A stretch of 64,000 nucleotides of DNA, from NCBI GenBank assembly GCA_018970145.1, contig JAGWWY010000008.1:42635-106634 (forward strand). Reading direction: 5' to 3'. Positions within the stretch are counted from its first letter, which is position 1, and each line of letters starts with the position of its first letter. Positions 1 through 8,972 of this stretch are shown here, one piece after another. The notes beneath the pieces are model-generated. The model was not told where the DNA came from, made no database searches, and saw only the letters and a list, made by a program, of their open reading frames with translations. Source of the stretch: Gammaproteobacteria bacterium. GTDB lineage: Bacteria; Pseudomonadota; Gammaproteobacteria; Steroidobacterales; Steroidobacteraceae. A program made the translations under genes and the position numbers.

Positions 1-2417
1 ACAGCCTCGAATCGCGCCTTCAGCGAGACCGAGCCCGCGACAGCACGCGCATGCAGCAAGGCCTGATGCTCCCAAGTCCACGCTTCGCTGCGCTGATATT
101 CAGCGAATGCGTCTATCTGGGTGATGAGCATGCCCCCCTTGCCGCTCGGTCGCAGTCTTACATCCACTTCGTACAAGCGGCCTGCAGCCGAGTGCACCGT
201 CAGAATATGCACGATGCGCTGGGCGAGACGCACAAAGAAAACTTGGTTGTCGATGGGTCGATCACCCATCGTCTCCTGTTCGAGTCCGGCGGAATCGTGC
301 AGAAAGACGAGATCTAGATCCGAGCCGTAACCCAGTTCAATACCGCCTAATTTGCCGTAACCAATGGCGCAAACACGCACGTCCCTGCGCGGTACCGGCT
401 CCGCATCACGACAGGACGGCACACCAAAAGCTTCCGTCATCTGCTGCCAAGCCTGCTGCATCGCTTTTTCGATGATCAGTTCGGCGATCTCGGTCAACCG
501 ATCGGAAACGCGCATCAGCGGCAGCGCGCCGGAGAGATCTGCGATGGCAACACGGAATACCGCTGCGCGCTTGAACTGCGCCAAAGCTTCGACCAATCGC
601 TCAGGGTCATGGGCGTCGACACGAGCTAACCGATCCTCAAGATCGGTCTCAAGCGCGTGCCGATCCGGTAACTCGGTTAACGAACGCTCATCGAGCAACT
701 CGTCGAGCAACAGCGGATGCGCTGCCAATTGCGAAACGAGGAAATCGCCACCACGACAAACTGTCACAAAACGGTGCCGAGCGGCCGGGTTTTCATTGAG
801 TAGCGAAAAATAAGCCGATCGCCCACCGATCGCCTCGAGCACACGCAGGAAGCGTCGCAACATGACGAGGTGATCATCATCGGCATTCAAGCTTCCGAGC
901 AACTGCGGCAAGAGCGCCTGCAGTCGGCGCAGCGCCGTCGCATCCAGCCGGCGTACCCAACCGCTACTGCGAAAATCACACAGTAATCGCGCGAGTTCCG
1001 ATACAGCGCCGAAGCCCCGCTGTTGCAGTAGTGATTCCAACTGCGGACTATCGTAAGACTCATCCCACAGCGCCGCGAGCTCATGGGCCGCCGCACGCGT
1101 GACGATCGCCTCATCGCGATCATTGACGGGAGAAAATACCAACGACTGGAATTGCCTTTGTACGAACTCGAGATGCACCGCCAATGTTTTACGTAACGAG
1201 GCCCAATCGGGCTCGCCCATGGCACGCGCCAAGCGTGCCTGCGACGCGTCGTCGGTCGGCAGAGTATGGGTCTGTGCATCGCGAATCATCTGCAGACGAT
1301 TCTCGAGACTGCGCAGATAACGGTATGACGCATCGAGCCCTTCGACGATCTGCGGCTGCAACAGCCGACTCCGCCCAAGCCGCGGCAGCACCTCGAAGAG
1401 ATGCGGACTTTGCAGGCGCCGATCCTGGCCACCACGAATCAACTGCAGAGATTGCACTATAAACTCGATTTCGCGAATCCCGCCGGGACCAAGCTTGACG
1501 TGATCGATCAGATCTTTTCGTGCGACCTGCTTTTCGATCAGTTGTTTCATATCGCGCAAACTTTCGAACACGCCAAAATCAAGATAGCGTCGATAGACAA
1601 AGGGCCTCACCGCCTCGTCGTAGAGTTCTTGATAAGCCGCCGTGCCAGTGATGGCCCGTGCCTTGATCCAAGCGTAGCGCTCCCAGTCGCGCCCATGCTG
1701 CAGCAGATAATCTTCGAACGAAGAAAACCCGCAGGCGAGCGGACCGGAATCGCCAAAGGGCCGCAGCCGCATATCGACGCGGAAGACGAATCCGTCGGCC
1801 GTCGTCGACGAGAGTAAGCGCAGCAGCATCTGACCGAGCCGAATATAGAACTCATCATGGCTGACAGGCGCCGCGTGCTGAGTCTCGCCGTATTCCGGAA
1901 AAAGGAATACGAGATCGATATCGGAGGAGAAGTTCAACTCTCGCCCCCCGAGCTTGCCCATACCGACGACGACGAGTGGCATCGGTCGGCCATCTTCGTA
2001 AAGTGGTACCCCGTAACGCGAGATCATCACCCGCATTGCATAATCGACCGCTACTTGCACTGCATCATCGGCAAACGCAGAAAGATCGGCGAGCGTTTCC
2101 TCGAGGTTGGCGAGCCCCGTAAGATCGCGCCACGCGATCCGTACCATTTCGCGGCGACGCCAGAGGCGCAACCAGCGCTGCGCCGCTGCCTCATCGACAC
2201 TTGGCGAGAGCACGACCCCCTGCGGCCAACACGAGGCGCCCTGTGCCCTGCGCGGCGATCGCAATGCATCGTCTCGCTCAAGATCAGCCACGAGTGCCGC
2301 GTCGCGAGCGAGGCTCTCCGTCACGAACTCGCTGCACGAGAGCACGTGAGCCGCGCTCGCACGCCACGCAGTCGGCAGCTGGTCGATCAGCTCGTTGTCA
2401 ATCAACTCAGGGTTCAT
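1..2417 (-). CDS. glnE: Bifunctional glutamine synthetase adenylyltransferase/deadenylase (3' end outside window)
   Basis: GlnE adds AMP to, or removes it from, glutamine synthetase in response to PII, so it controls nitrogen assimilation in the cytoplasm. About 805 codons are present. Both nucleotidyltransferase domains are visible: the first has GMGKLGGRE followed by SDIDL near residues 145-160, and the second has GYGKLGG and SDLDL near residues 686-705. The family is usually about 940-980 residues, so roughly the last 140 residues lie beyond base 1. The start is the ATG at 2417 (MNPELIDN); its ribosome binding site is weak. A terminator hairpin lies 18 nt upstream and may attenuate expression. 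The family assignment is firm. Confidence 0.95.
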   Translation of the reverse strand, partial: MNPELIDNELIDQLPTAWRASAAHVLSCSEFVTESLARDAALVADLERDDALRSPRRAQGASCWPQGVVLSPSVDEAAAQRWLRLWRRREMVRIAWRDLTGLANLEETLADLSAFADDAVQVAVDYAMRVMISRYGVPLYEDGRPMPLVVVGMGKLGGRELNFSSDIDLVFLFPEYGETQHAAPVSHDEFYIRLGQMLLRLLSSTTADGFVFRVDMRLRPFGDSGPLACGFSSFEDYLLQHGRDWERYAWIKARAITGTAAYQELYDEAVRPFVYRRYLDFGVFESLRDMKQLIEKQVARKDLIDHVKLGPGGIREIEFIVQSLQLIRGGQDRRLQSPHLFEVLPRLGRSRLLQPQIVEGLDASYRYLRSLENRLQMIRDAQTHTLPTDDASQARLARAMGEPDWASLRKTLAVHLEFVQRQFQSLVFSPVNDRDEAIVTRAAAHELAALWDESYDSPQLESLLQQRGFGAVSELARLLCDFRSSGWVRRLDATALRRLQALLPQLLGSLNADDDHLVMLRRFLRVLEAIGGRSAYFSLLNENPAARHRFVTVCRGGDFLVSQLAAHPLLLDELLDERSLTELPDRHALETDLEDRLARVDAHDPERLVEALAQFKRAAVFRVAIADLSGALPLMRVSDRLTEIAELIIEKAMQQAWQQMTEAFGVPSCRDAEPVPRRDVRVCAIGYGKLGGIELGYGSDLDLVFLHDSAGLEQETMGDRPIDNQVFFVRLAQRIVHILTVHSAAGRLYEVDVRLRPSGKGGMLITQIDAFAEYQRSEAWTWEHQALLHARAVAGSVSLKARFEA

Positions 2418-2434
2418 GGGCTTAGGCAGGATAC

Positions 2435-2461
2435 AAAAAAAGCCCCGCACGAGGCGGGGCT
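2435..2461 (-). terminator. Intrinsic terminator hairpin in the glnE leader
   Basis: Read on the minus strand, an 8-bp perfect GC-rich stem (AGCCCCGC / GCGGGGCT) with a 5-nt loop is followed directly by a run of seven T. This is a canonical Rho-independent terminator pointing toward glnE, whose start is 18 nt further on. No minus-strand gene ends just upstream; the neighbour at 2571-3053 is on the plus strand. It may be an attenuator or the end of a short leader RNA. Confidence 0.75.
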
Positions 2462-2570
2462 TATGTCTGCAGCGCGGCAACCGGAGGGGGAGAAGGTCAC
2501 CACGCAGGAACAAGACTAATCGTTACTCAGCAGGCAGTATGTACGCAGTTGTACCTAACCCGAGCTTCCG

Positions 2571-3053
2571 ATGCCTGTCGATTCCGCCGACTACCGTAAC
2601 GCCATCAGCCGTTTCTTGACCGGTGTGACGATCGTCACCACCGTCGCGGATGACAAGCCCTCAGGACTCACGGCGACAGCCATCGCCTCAGTTACGCTCG
2701 AGCCACCGACCCTGCTCGCCTGTCTCAACCGTCACTCGAGTACCTGCCAAGCGATCATCCAAGCCGGGCGCTTCACGGTGAATGTCCTCGCCAACGATCA
2801 GACGGATCTGGCCAAGCTGTTCGCCTCTCGCGAAGCGGATAAATTCCAACGACTGGCCGAGCTCGGCCAGGGTCTCGAGATCAGCGCTTTCGGGACGCCT
2901 CACCTGATGGGCGCACTGACCTCGATTGACTGCGCCGTATCGGCCACGACCGATATCGGCACGCACCGAATCTTTTTCGGCGAGGTTCACCGCGTGCGAT
3001 GCGGCGAAGGCTCGCCGCTCGGTTATTTCCGCGGCGCCTTCGTCGATCGATGA
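2571..3053 (+). CDS. Flavin reductase family protein (HpaC/NADH:FMN oxidoreductase type)
   Basis: This 160-residue protein matches the flavin-reductase-like FMN-binding family. The N-terminal FLTGVTIVTT and SGLTATAIASVTLEPP stretches are the typical FMN-site strands, and the length is normal for single-domain short-chain flavin reductases. Such enzymes reduce FMN or FAD with NAD(P)H and often hand the flavin to a separate monooxygenase. A luciferase-like flavoenzyme is encoded about 3 kb away, but the two are not in one operon, so pairing is only a guess. It stands alone between divergent glnE and convergent amidase. Confidence 0.88.
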   Translation: MPVDSADYRNAISRFLTGVTIVTTVADDKPSGLTATAIASVTLEPPTLLACLNRHSSTCQAIIQAGRFTVNVLANDQTDLAKLFASREADKFQRLAELGQGLEISAFGTPHLMGALTSIDCAVSATTDIGTHRIFFGEVHRVRCGEGSPLGYFRGAFVDR

Positions 3054-3084
3054 CGATCGACCAATCAACGTCGAGCAATACGAC

Positions 3085-4503
3085 CTAGACGACCAACAGT
3101 GGTAGCGGCATGGCGCGCTGCTGCTCCGCGGCCACGCGCAGCAACAGCGGCTCGGCATAGGGCCTCGCGACATACTGGGCGCCCATCGGCAAACCACGCG
3201 CATCGAGGCCCGCGGGAACGGTAATCGCCGGCAATCCCAAGTAATTGAAAGGCGCGGTGCAATGAACCAAGCGACTCAGAATCTGCCACAGCGACGCGCC
3301 TGCCCCCACATCCGTTTCGTCGCATCGCGGCACCGGAATAGGCAAAGTCGGCGTCAGTAGCACATCGCAACGCGAAAACACGCTCGCGACGAAACGTTGC
3401 AGCAGCGGAATGCGTAACTGCAACGCCTCGAGATACACCGCTGCCGGGATGGCGAGCCCGGTCGACGCACGTACCCTGACCTGCGGCGTGTATCGCTCAC
3501 CGCGCGAGCGCAGCCACGGCGCATGCAAGGCGGTCGCCTCGGAATAGACAATGGCCCGGCTGAGCTCGGACATCTGCACCACACCGGGCACCGCGACATC
3601 GACGCGCTGCGCACCCGCCGCCAGTAACGCTTGCAGCGATCGATCCATCGCCGTGCGAATCTCGTCAGTTGCAAAATCAAAGAAATAATTGGTTGGTACA
3701 CCAATACGTAGTTTGTCGACACCTTGACGGATGACGCTTCGGTAATCGGGGATCGGTCGCAGACTGGCATTCGCGTCGATGCCATCGCCGCCTGCCACCA
3801 CCTGCAAGATCTCGGCGAGATCCGCCGTCGTTCTCGCCACCGGCCCAATCACATCGATCGACGGCGCGAGCTTCATACTGCCCGTACGCGGAATTAATCC
3901 ATACGTCGGCTTGAGGCCGACGAGCCCGTTGGCCGAGGCCGGAATACGTACGGAACCACCCGTATCTGAGCCTAGACTTGCAAAAGCGGCGCCGCAGGCA
4001 ACCGCAGCGCCCGAGCCGCTCGATGAGCCACCGGAAATGTGCTCCGGGTTCCAAGCATTGCGGCAATCGCCGTAGGCGGCATTGTGCCCGGTCGCACCGA
4101 GCGCGAATTCCGCCATGTTGAGCGCACCGACTTCGAGTGCACCGGCTTGCTCCAAGCGGGCGGTCGCCGTCGCCGTATGCCTTGGAGACTGATCGAGCAC
4201 GACTTTTGATCCGTAGCGGACCACGCCACCGCCACGCCCGAACATATCCTTGTGGGCTAGAGGAACCCCCTGCAAAGCACCCACGGGCATAACACCCCGA
4301 CGACGAGCGTCAGCCAACAGAAGATCCGCGCGCTCCGCCCCCCGCAGCAAGCTCTCGGCCTCGATCGCCAAAAAACAATTCGTTCGCTGCTGTGCACGAC
4401 GGGCACGCTCGAGTGTCTGCCGAGCAAGCTCATGGGCCGAGATCGAGCCTGATCTCAACGCTGCGACTGCATCCAAGAGGTTCTCCGGATAGACCGCACT
4501 CAC
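3085..4503 (-). CDS. Amidase signature family hydrolase
   Basis: A 472-residue amidase of the GatA/AtzE type. The Ser-cisSer-Lys triad is visible: Lys85 in VPLAHKD, the cis-serine in GGSSSGSGAA (about 160) and the nucleophile Ser184 in DTGGSVRIPA. These enzymes hydrolyse amides or ureido compounds; the substrate cannot be read from sequence. It starts at a GTG that overlaps the stop of the preceding small gene (GTGA), which indicates translational coupling with that GatC-like partner. GatB is not present nearby, so this is unlikely to be the tRNA amidotransferase subunit itself. Confidence 0.9.
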   Translation of the reverse strand: MSAVYPENLLDAVAALRSGSISAHELARQTLERARRAQQRTNCFLAIEAESLLRGAERADLLLADARRRGVMPVGALQGVPLAHKDMFGRGGGVVRYGSKVVLDQSPRHTATATARLEQAGALEVGALNMAEFALGATGHNAAYGDCRNAWNPEHISGGSSSGSGAAVACGAAFASLGSDTGGSVRIPASANGLVGLKPTYGLIPRTGSMKLAPSIDVIGPVARTTADLAEILQVVAGGDGIDANASLRPIPDYRSVIRQGVDKLRIGVPTNYFFDFATDEIRTAMDRSLQALLAAGAQRVDVAVPGVVQMSELSRAIVYSEATALHAPWLRSRGERYTPQVRVRASTGLAIPAAVYLEALQLRIPLLQRFVASVFSRCDVLLTPTLPIPVPRCDETDVGAGASLWQILSRLVHCTAPFNYLGLPAITVPAGLDARGLPMGAQYVARPYAEPLLLRVAAEQQRAMPLPLLVV

Positions 4504-4796
4504 GGCGACTCTCCTTGGACCACCTCGTCTTGCGTCACCTCGTCGGCGAGCGCTTCGAGCACCCGCAAATAGTCAGACGGTTCGCACTCAAAGGTCACGC
4601 CTGGTTCGACCTGTTGAGAACTCGCCCGTACGGCTGCGATCGCTGCAGCCGCGCCACCCGCGATGCGCTCAGCCATCGACGGATCGAGGATCGGCACCTG
4701 AACGAGACCTGCCAAATCTTCGACCCGATCGGTAGACAGGGTGGGCGACACGTTAGACGGGCTCAAATTTGGTTGCGACACGATCGGCTCACGCAC
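4500..4796 (-). CDS. Small GatC/AtzG-like amidase partner (putative)
   Basis: A 98-residue protein read from a GTG start; the first 25 or so residues are Ser/Pro/Asn-rich and look disordered. The rest (VEDLAGLVQVPILDPSM, then an alanine-rich helix, then a helix near LRVLEALADEV) resembles the helical GatC/AtzG layout that wraps around an amidase subunit. It overlaps the amidase gene by 4 nt, which fits an obligate partner. The similarity is a pattern judgement, not a strong motif match. A start at a downstream GTG is possible because the upstream gap to the divergent gene is only 31 bp. Confidence 0.55.
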   Translation of the reverse strand: MREPIVSQPNLSPSNVSPTLSTDRVEDLAGLVQVPILDPSMAERIAGGAAAAIAAVRASSQQVEPGVTFECEPSDYLRVLEALADEVTQDEVVQGESP

Positions 4797-4827
4797 GAGT
4801 TAGAGACGCCATGGTAGCGTTTGTCGC

Positions 4828-6207
4828 ATGTCACACCCAACCACGAATACCGACGTCATTGTCATCGGTGCCGGCCTCTCGGGGCTCGAAACGGCACTGA
4901 CCCTGCAAGAAGCCGGCTTGACGGTTACGGTGCTCGAGGGTCGTCGTCGAGTCGGCGGCAGGCTCTATACGCTAGATCATGTGCCGGGTAAGCCCGAGGT
5001 CGGTGGCAACATCGTCTCTCGCGCCTATGGCCGGGTCATCGCTGCAAGCGCGCGCTACGGAGTTCCTCTACGCGACGACGCACCGCGCTATGCCGCTTTT
5101 CCCGATAGGCAAGTCACCTTCATCGGCGGTCGGGCCGTCGATGCGGCGACTTGGGCGCAGCACCCGGCTAATCCCTTCGTCGGCGAAGAGCGCTCGCTAC
5201 TGCCCGCTGCATGGGGTCGCACGGTGCTGAATCGTCATCGCCCGTTCGATGATCTCGAGAATTGGCATCAACCGCAGCACGCCGATCTCGATATCTCGGT
5301 CTACGATTTTCTACGTTCACGTGGGGCGACGCCTGCGGCCATCAGACTCGGCTATGAAACCAACATGCCTTACGGAACAGAGTCGTCGCATGATGTGTCG
5401 ATCCTGCAACTGGCTTTCGTGGACCACTGGCAACGCATCAATCAACGGCAACTCAGCGCCGGTGATCGCTTCGTCGGAGTTTTCGAGGGAGGTAACCAGC
5501 GACTACCCATCGCGATGGCGAAACGGTTGAATGGTGATCTGCTGCTTAATCGACATATCGTCGCCATCGAGCAGACCAAAGAAACGGTGCTCGTACGGTG
5601 CGCAGATGGCTCACGGCACCGCGCTCGGGCCGTCGTCAGTTCCATGCCGTTCACGACCTTGCGGCATGTCTATCTAGATCCACTACCGCAACCCTTGCAG
5701 CACCGCGCGATTCAAACCTTGGGCGCCAAGCCGATCACACAATTCCATCTGCTACCACGTCGACCTTTCTGGGAAGATGATGGATTAAGCCCTGCGTTCT
5801 GGACCGACAGCCTTGCCGGATCCGTGCTCGCCAACCGCGATCCGAAGGATCCCAAAACCGTCACGAGCCTCACCGTCTGGTGCAGCGCTGCCAACGCTCG
5901 ATTTCTCGATCGCCATGCTGATACGGATGCGGCGCGACTCGTCATCGCGGACATCGAGCGCCTGCGCCCGGCGGCACGCGGTGCGCTCGAGGTGGCGGCC
6001 GTACACTCCTGGGAGCGTGATCCGCATGCGGCAGGGACCTGGGCTATTTTCAGGCCCGGTCAAGTTGCACTGACGAGTCATCTTGCCAAGGCGCACGCCA
6101 AGCTGTTCTTTTGTGGGGAACACACCGCGATAGCGGCGCGCGGCATGGAGGCGGCGTTCGAATCCGCCGAACGCGTGAGCCTCGAGGTGCTGGACGCGCT
6201 CAGCTGA
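4828..6207 (+). CDS. FAD-dependent amine oxidase
   Basis: A 459-residue flavin amine oxidase/protoporphyrinogen-oxidase-fold protein. The N-terminal FAD Rossmann motif VIVIGAGLSGLETA sits at residues 10-23, followed by RRVGGRLYT, the second FAD-contacting motif. The C-terminus has the family signature FFCGEHTA followed by RGMEAAFESAERV. No signal peptide is seen, so it is probably cytoplasmic. Members oxidise primary or polyamine amines to aldehydes with release of H2O2; the substrate here is unknown. It is transcribed divergently from the amidase pair and converges on the LLM gene. Confidence 0.88.
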   Translation: MSHPTTNTDVIVIGAGLSGLETALTLQEAGLTVTVLEGRRRVGGRLYTLDHVPGKPEVGGNIVSRAYGRVIAASARYGVPLRDDAPRYAAFPDRQVTFIGGRAVDAATWAQHPANPFVGEERSLLPAAWGRTVLNRHRPFDDLENWHQPQHADLDISVYDFLRSRGATPAAIRLGYETNMPYGTESSHDVSILQLAFVDHWQRINQRQLSAGDRFVGVFEGGNQRLPIAMAKRLNGDLLLNRHIVAIEQTKETVLVRCADGSRHRARAVVSSMPFTTLRHVYLDPLPQPLQHRAIQTLGAKPITQFHLLPRRPFWEDDGLSPAFWTDSLAGSVLANRDPKDPKTVTSLTVWCSAANARFLDRHADTDAARLVIADIERLRPAARGALEVAAVHSWERDPHAAGTWAIFRPGQVALTSHLAKAHAKLFFCGEHTAIAARGMEAAFESAERVSLEVLDALS

Positions 6208-6246
6208 GCCGCAATTCCCCCGGCGGTTATCAACGAATCGCAGCGA

Positions 6247-7308
6247 TCAGCGACGTTGGCGAAAGTACGGGATGACCTCGGTGGCGTATAACTTTGCCTG
6301 CTGCACCATGGCCTCCTGCCTCGCTCCGTGCGGATGAGGCACTGGAGAGCCACCGAGCTGATAGACATGATCAAGGCCCATATCGAGCAAGGCACCGAGG
6401 CGAGCGCGGCACTTGGCTGGTGAACCGCAGATCGAAAACCAATCGACGAATTCATCGGGTACGCCTTTGAGATGGCGGCCCTCTTCCTGTGCGTGATGCT
6501 TCATGTCATAGCCGGTTTGCATCTGCGCTGCGAGATCTTTGAGCTGTTGGGGTAAATGGTCGAGTGGCGCGTTTTTCATACCGGCAAAGTGCGCCACCAT
6601 CCCCGAGATCATGCGGCCGAGGTTGATAGCACGCTGCTCATCCTCATCGCAGACCAAGTTGACATAGGCACCGATCCTGACGGAATCGCGCGAACGCCCC
6701 GTTTCTTTGAGACGCGCGAGCGCCACATCCATCGCCCATTGGATACGCTCAGGCGCGCTGCCGACCGCAAAACTCACCCGATCACCCACATCCACGGCCA
6801 TGGCGATCGTCTGCGGACCAGTACACGCGACATCGACCACGACCGGATCGACCTTCAGCGAGTCGTACCAGCGCAATCTTGATGGCGTGCCGTTCCGATC
6901 GATGGTCTCGCCGCGCGTGTAAGCCTGCAGGCGCTGGACAAAGGTGCGCAACTGGTTGGTGGTACCGTTCGCAATGCCGATGTGCGCGGCGGACGAGTCG
7001 CCGCGACCGATACCGCAAATCACCCGACCGTTGGATTCCGCCTGCAAGGTGGCGAGCGCACAAGCCGTGACGGCGACATCTCGGGTCACCGGGTTGGTCA
7101 CACCCGTCCCGAGACGCAGGCGTGTTGTGGTCTGCGCGGCCAGCGCCAACTGCGCGAACGGATCCGGACTCAGGTTCTGGGTGTCAGGGCACAGCAAGAG
7201 GTCGAAGCCTAGCTCTTCGATCTGCTTGGCGAGGCGTGCCGTGTAGCCCGGGGAGGCTTCCATGACGATCCCGAAGTCCGGGCCCGGGAACCGATCAGCT
7301 TGCGTCAT
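6247..7308 (-). CDS. LLM class flavin-dependent oxidoreductase
   Basis: A 353-residue luciferase-like (F420/FMN) TIM-barrel oxidoreductase. The N-terminal DFGIVMEA strand, the RLRLGTGVTNPVTRD block and the GRVICGIGRGDSS segment are characteristic. Actinobacterial relatives use F420, while proteobacterial ones normally use FMNH2 supplied by a flavin reductase; one is encoded at 2571. The C-terminal FSICGSPAKCRARL segment matches the family's substrate-lid region. It is a single gene convergent with the amine oxidase and divergent from the SYLF gene. The substrate is not predictable. Confidence 0.87.
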   Translation of the reverse strand: MTQADRFPGPDFGIVMEASPGYTARLAKQIEELGFDLLLCPDTQNLSPDPFAQLALAAQTTTRLRLGTGVTNPVTRDVAVTACALATLQAESNGRVICGIGRGDSSAAHIGIANGTTNQLRTFVQRLQAYTRGETIDRNGTPSRLRWYDSLKVDPVVVDVACTGPQTIAMAVDVGDRVSFAVGSAPERIQWAMDVALARLKETGRSRDSVRIGAYVNLVCDEDEQRAINLGRMISGMVAHFAGMKNAPLDHLPQQLKDLAAQMQTGYDMKHHAQEEGRHLKGVPDEFVDWFSICGSPAKCRARLGALLDMGLDHVYQLGGSPVPHPHGARQEAMVQQAKLYATEVIPYFRQRR

Positions 7309-7436
7309 GTCTCAACTCGGGTGTGGGGGGCGAGTGCCCCGATGCCGAAGTGTAACCTCACGTCAAAAGCGCTAGCATTCGCCTTGCGGTCAAGACATCA
7401 GCCATTACCTCGGCTGGCATACGGAGTTCGTCGATC

Positions 7437-8012
7437 ATGAAGTTGTTCTCGCGTGGATCCTTCTGGAGTCTCATTGTCCTGTTCGCACTTACCGGACTGG
7501 CACGAGCTGACGAATACGCGAGAACCGTCGAGCTCTTCAAGAACGCAGGGGAAAGTGCCGACTTTTTCCAAAAGAACTACGCCTACGCGGTGTTTCCAAC
7601 CATCGGCAAAGCGGGGCTCGGCATCGGCGGAGCCGGTGGCACGGGCCGCGTCTACGAACGCGGAAACTACGTCGGCGATGTGTCGATGTCGCAGATCAGC
7701 CTCGGCTTTCAGGCGGGCGGTCAGGCCTACAGCCAAATCGTTTTCCTGCAGGATAAGCGCGCCTTTGACGAGTTCACCTCCGGGGAATTCGCCTTCGGTG
7801 CGGGCGTCGGCGCCATCGCTATCACGGCCTCGGCCAGTGCATCGGCGGGTACGACCGGTGCGACCGCCGCTGCGAGCGGTGGTAAGCGCGACGCCACGAC
7901 GACGGGCAACTACTACAAGGGCATGGCGGTGTTCACCATCGCCAAAGGCGGCTTGATGTACGAAGCCTCACTCGCTGGCCAAAAATATTCTTACAAGCCG
8001 CGCAAGAAATAA
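7437..8012 (+). CDS. SYLF/Ysc84-domain lipid-binding protein, exported
   Basis: A 191-residue protein with a clear signal peptide (hydrophobic residues about 10-23, cleavage near ARA-DE). The mature part has the YAYAVFPTIGKAGLGIGG and YSQIVFLQDKRAFDEFTSG blocks typical of SYLF proteins, which bind phosphoinositides in eukaryotes and are envelope-located, mostly uncharacterised proteins in bacteria. The segment ASASASAGTTGATAAASGG is low-complexity. The gene stands alone between the divergent LLM gene and convergent phhA. Confidence 0.88.
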   Translation: MKLFSRGSFWSLIVLFALTGLARADEYARTVELFKNAGESADFFQKNYAYAVFPTIGKAGLGIGGAGGTGRVYERGNYVGDVSMSQISLGFQAGGQAYSQIVFLQDKRAFDEFTSGEFAFGAGVGAIAITASASASAGTTGATAAASGGKRDATTTGNYYKGMAVFTIAKGGLMYEASLAGQKYSYKPRKK

Positions 8013-8040
8013 CGCGGCGAGCGGGTCGCTGAGCGCCGAT

Positions 8041-8964
8041 TTACGCAGGCTCGGCGCTCGAACCGCGCCCACCACGCAGCTCGTACTCCTGCGTGCCGCG
8101 ATGATAGATGTGATCCGTATCGAGAGCAGCGGTCTTGGCGTAGATGAATCCAGGCGCGATCGACTCATAGATCGGCTCGAAACCGCGCTGTTCGGTCATA
8201 TGGAAAAGCTCAGCGAACGACTCGACGACGAAATAAGTCGATTGCAGATCGGAAATCTCGTAGTCCGTACGCATGACCCGATCCACATTGAGATGAATCC
8301 GATGCGGCGATCGACCCTCGAGTGAAAAGCGCGTTTCGGTAGGTCCAGAGAGAATGCCCGCACCATAGATACGCAGACCGCCACTCTCGCGAATCAGACC
8401 GAACTCCACGGTGTACCAATACAGCGCGCTCAACGCCTTCAGGCGGTTGTACTTGAGCGCCTTCCAACCCGCTCGGCCGTAGGCCGCCATGTAATCTGCA
8501 AACACCGGATCGGTCAGCAAGGGCACGTGACCGAAGACATCATGAAAAACGTCGGGCTCCTGGATGTAATCGAATTGATCGCGCGTACGTATGAAATTGC
8601 CTGCTGGGAACCGACGGTTCGCCAAGTGATAAAAGAACACCGCGTCCGGAATCAGCATGGGCACCGGCACGACCTGCCAGCCGGTCATCGGTCGTAGCGA
8701 TTCGTTGATACGCTCGAAAGACGGAACGCCACCTCGCCCCAGATCAAGCCGCTCCAACCCATCGACGAAAGCCTGACACGCACGCCCCGGTAACAAGCGC
8801 CGCTGACGTTCGAACAACTCATCCCACAGTCGATTTTCGTCGACGCCGTATCGGCGTTGTTGTGACTCGAGCCAATCGTCACCCAAATGGCTCGGCCGCT
8901 GCAACGGCGCCACGAAGACCGACGGCGGTGTTGAGGGGATTCGACTGAAGTCGAACTCGGTCAC
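8041..8964 (-). CDS. phhA: Phenylalanine 4-monooxygenase
   Basis: PhhA hydroxylates phenylalanine to tyrosine with tetrahydropterin, O2 and Fe(II). The 307-residue protein is close to the usual bacterial length. The iron ligands are visible: His141 and His146 in FHDVFGHVP, and Glu187 in YWYTVEFGL. It follows the M20 amidohydrolase gene by 8 nt and is probably co-transcribed. No pterin-4a-carbinolamine dehydratase (phhB) or aromatic aminotransferase is adjacent, unlike the Pseudomonas arrangement. Confidence 0.95.
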   Translation of the reverse strand: MTEFDFSRIPSTPPSVFVAPLQRPSHLGDDWLESQQRRYGVDENRLWDELFERQRRLLPGRACQAFVDGLERLDLGRGGVPSFERINESLRPMTGWQVVPVPMLIPDAVFFYHLANRRFPAGNFIRTRDQFDYIQEPDVFHDVFGHVPLLTDPVFADYMAAYGRAGWKALKYNRLKALSALYWYTVEFGLIRESGGLRIYGAGILSGPTETRFSLEGRSPHRIHLNVDRVMRTDYEISDLQSTYFVVESFAELFHMTEQRGFEPIYESIAPGFIYAKTAALDTDHIYHRGTQEYELRGGRGSSAEPA

Positions 8965-8972
8965 AACGAACT

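Noticed and set aside
7309..7436. Possible promoters in the LLM/SYLF divergent gap
   Set aside because: Several TTGACG- and TACACT-like hexamers occur, but none at proper spacing; not reported as sites.
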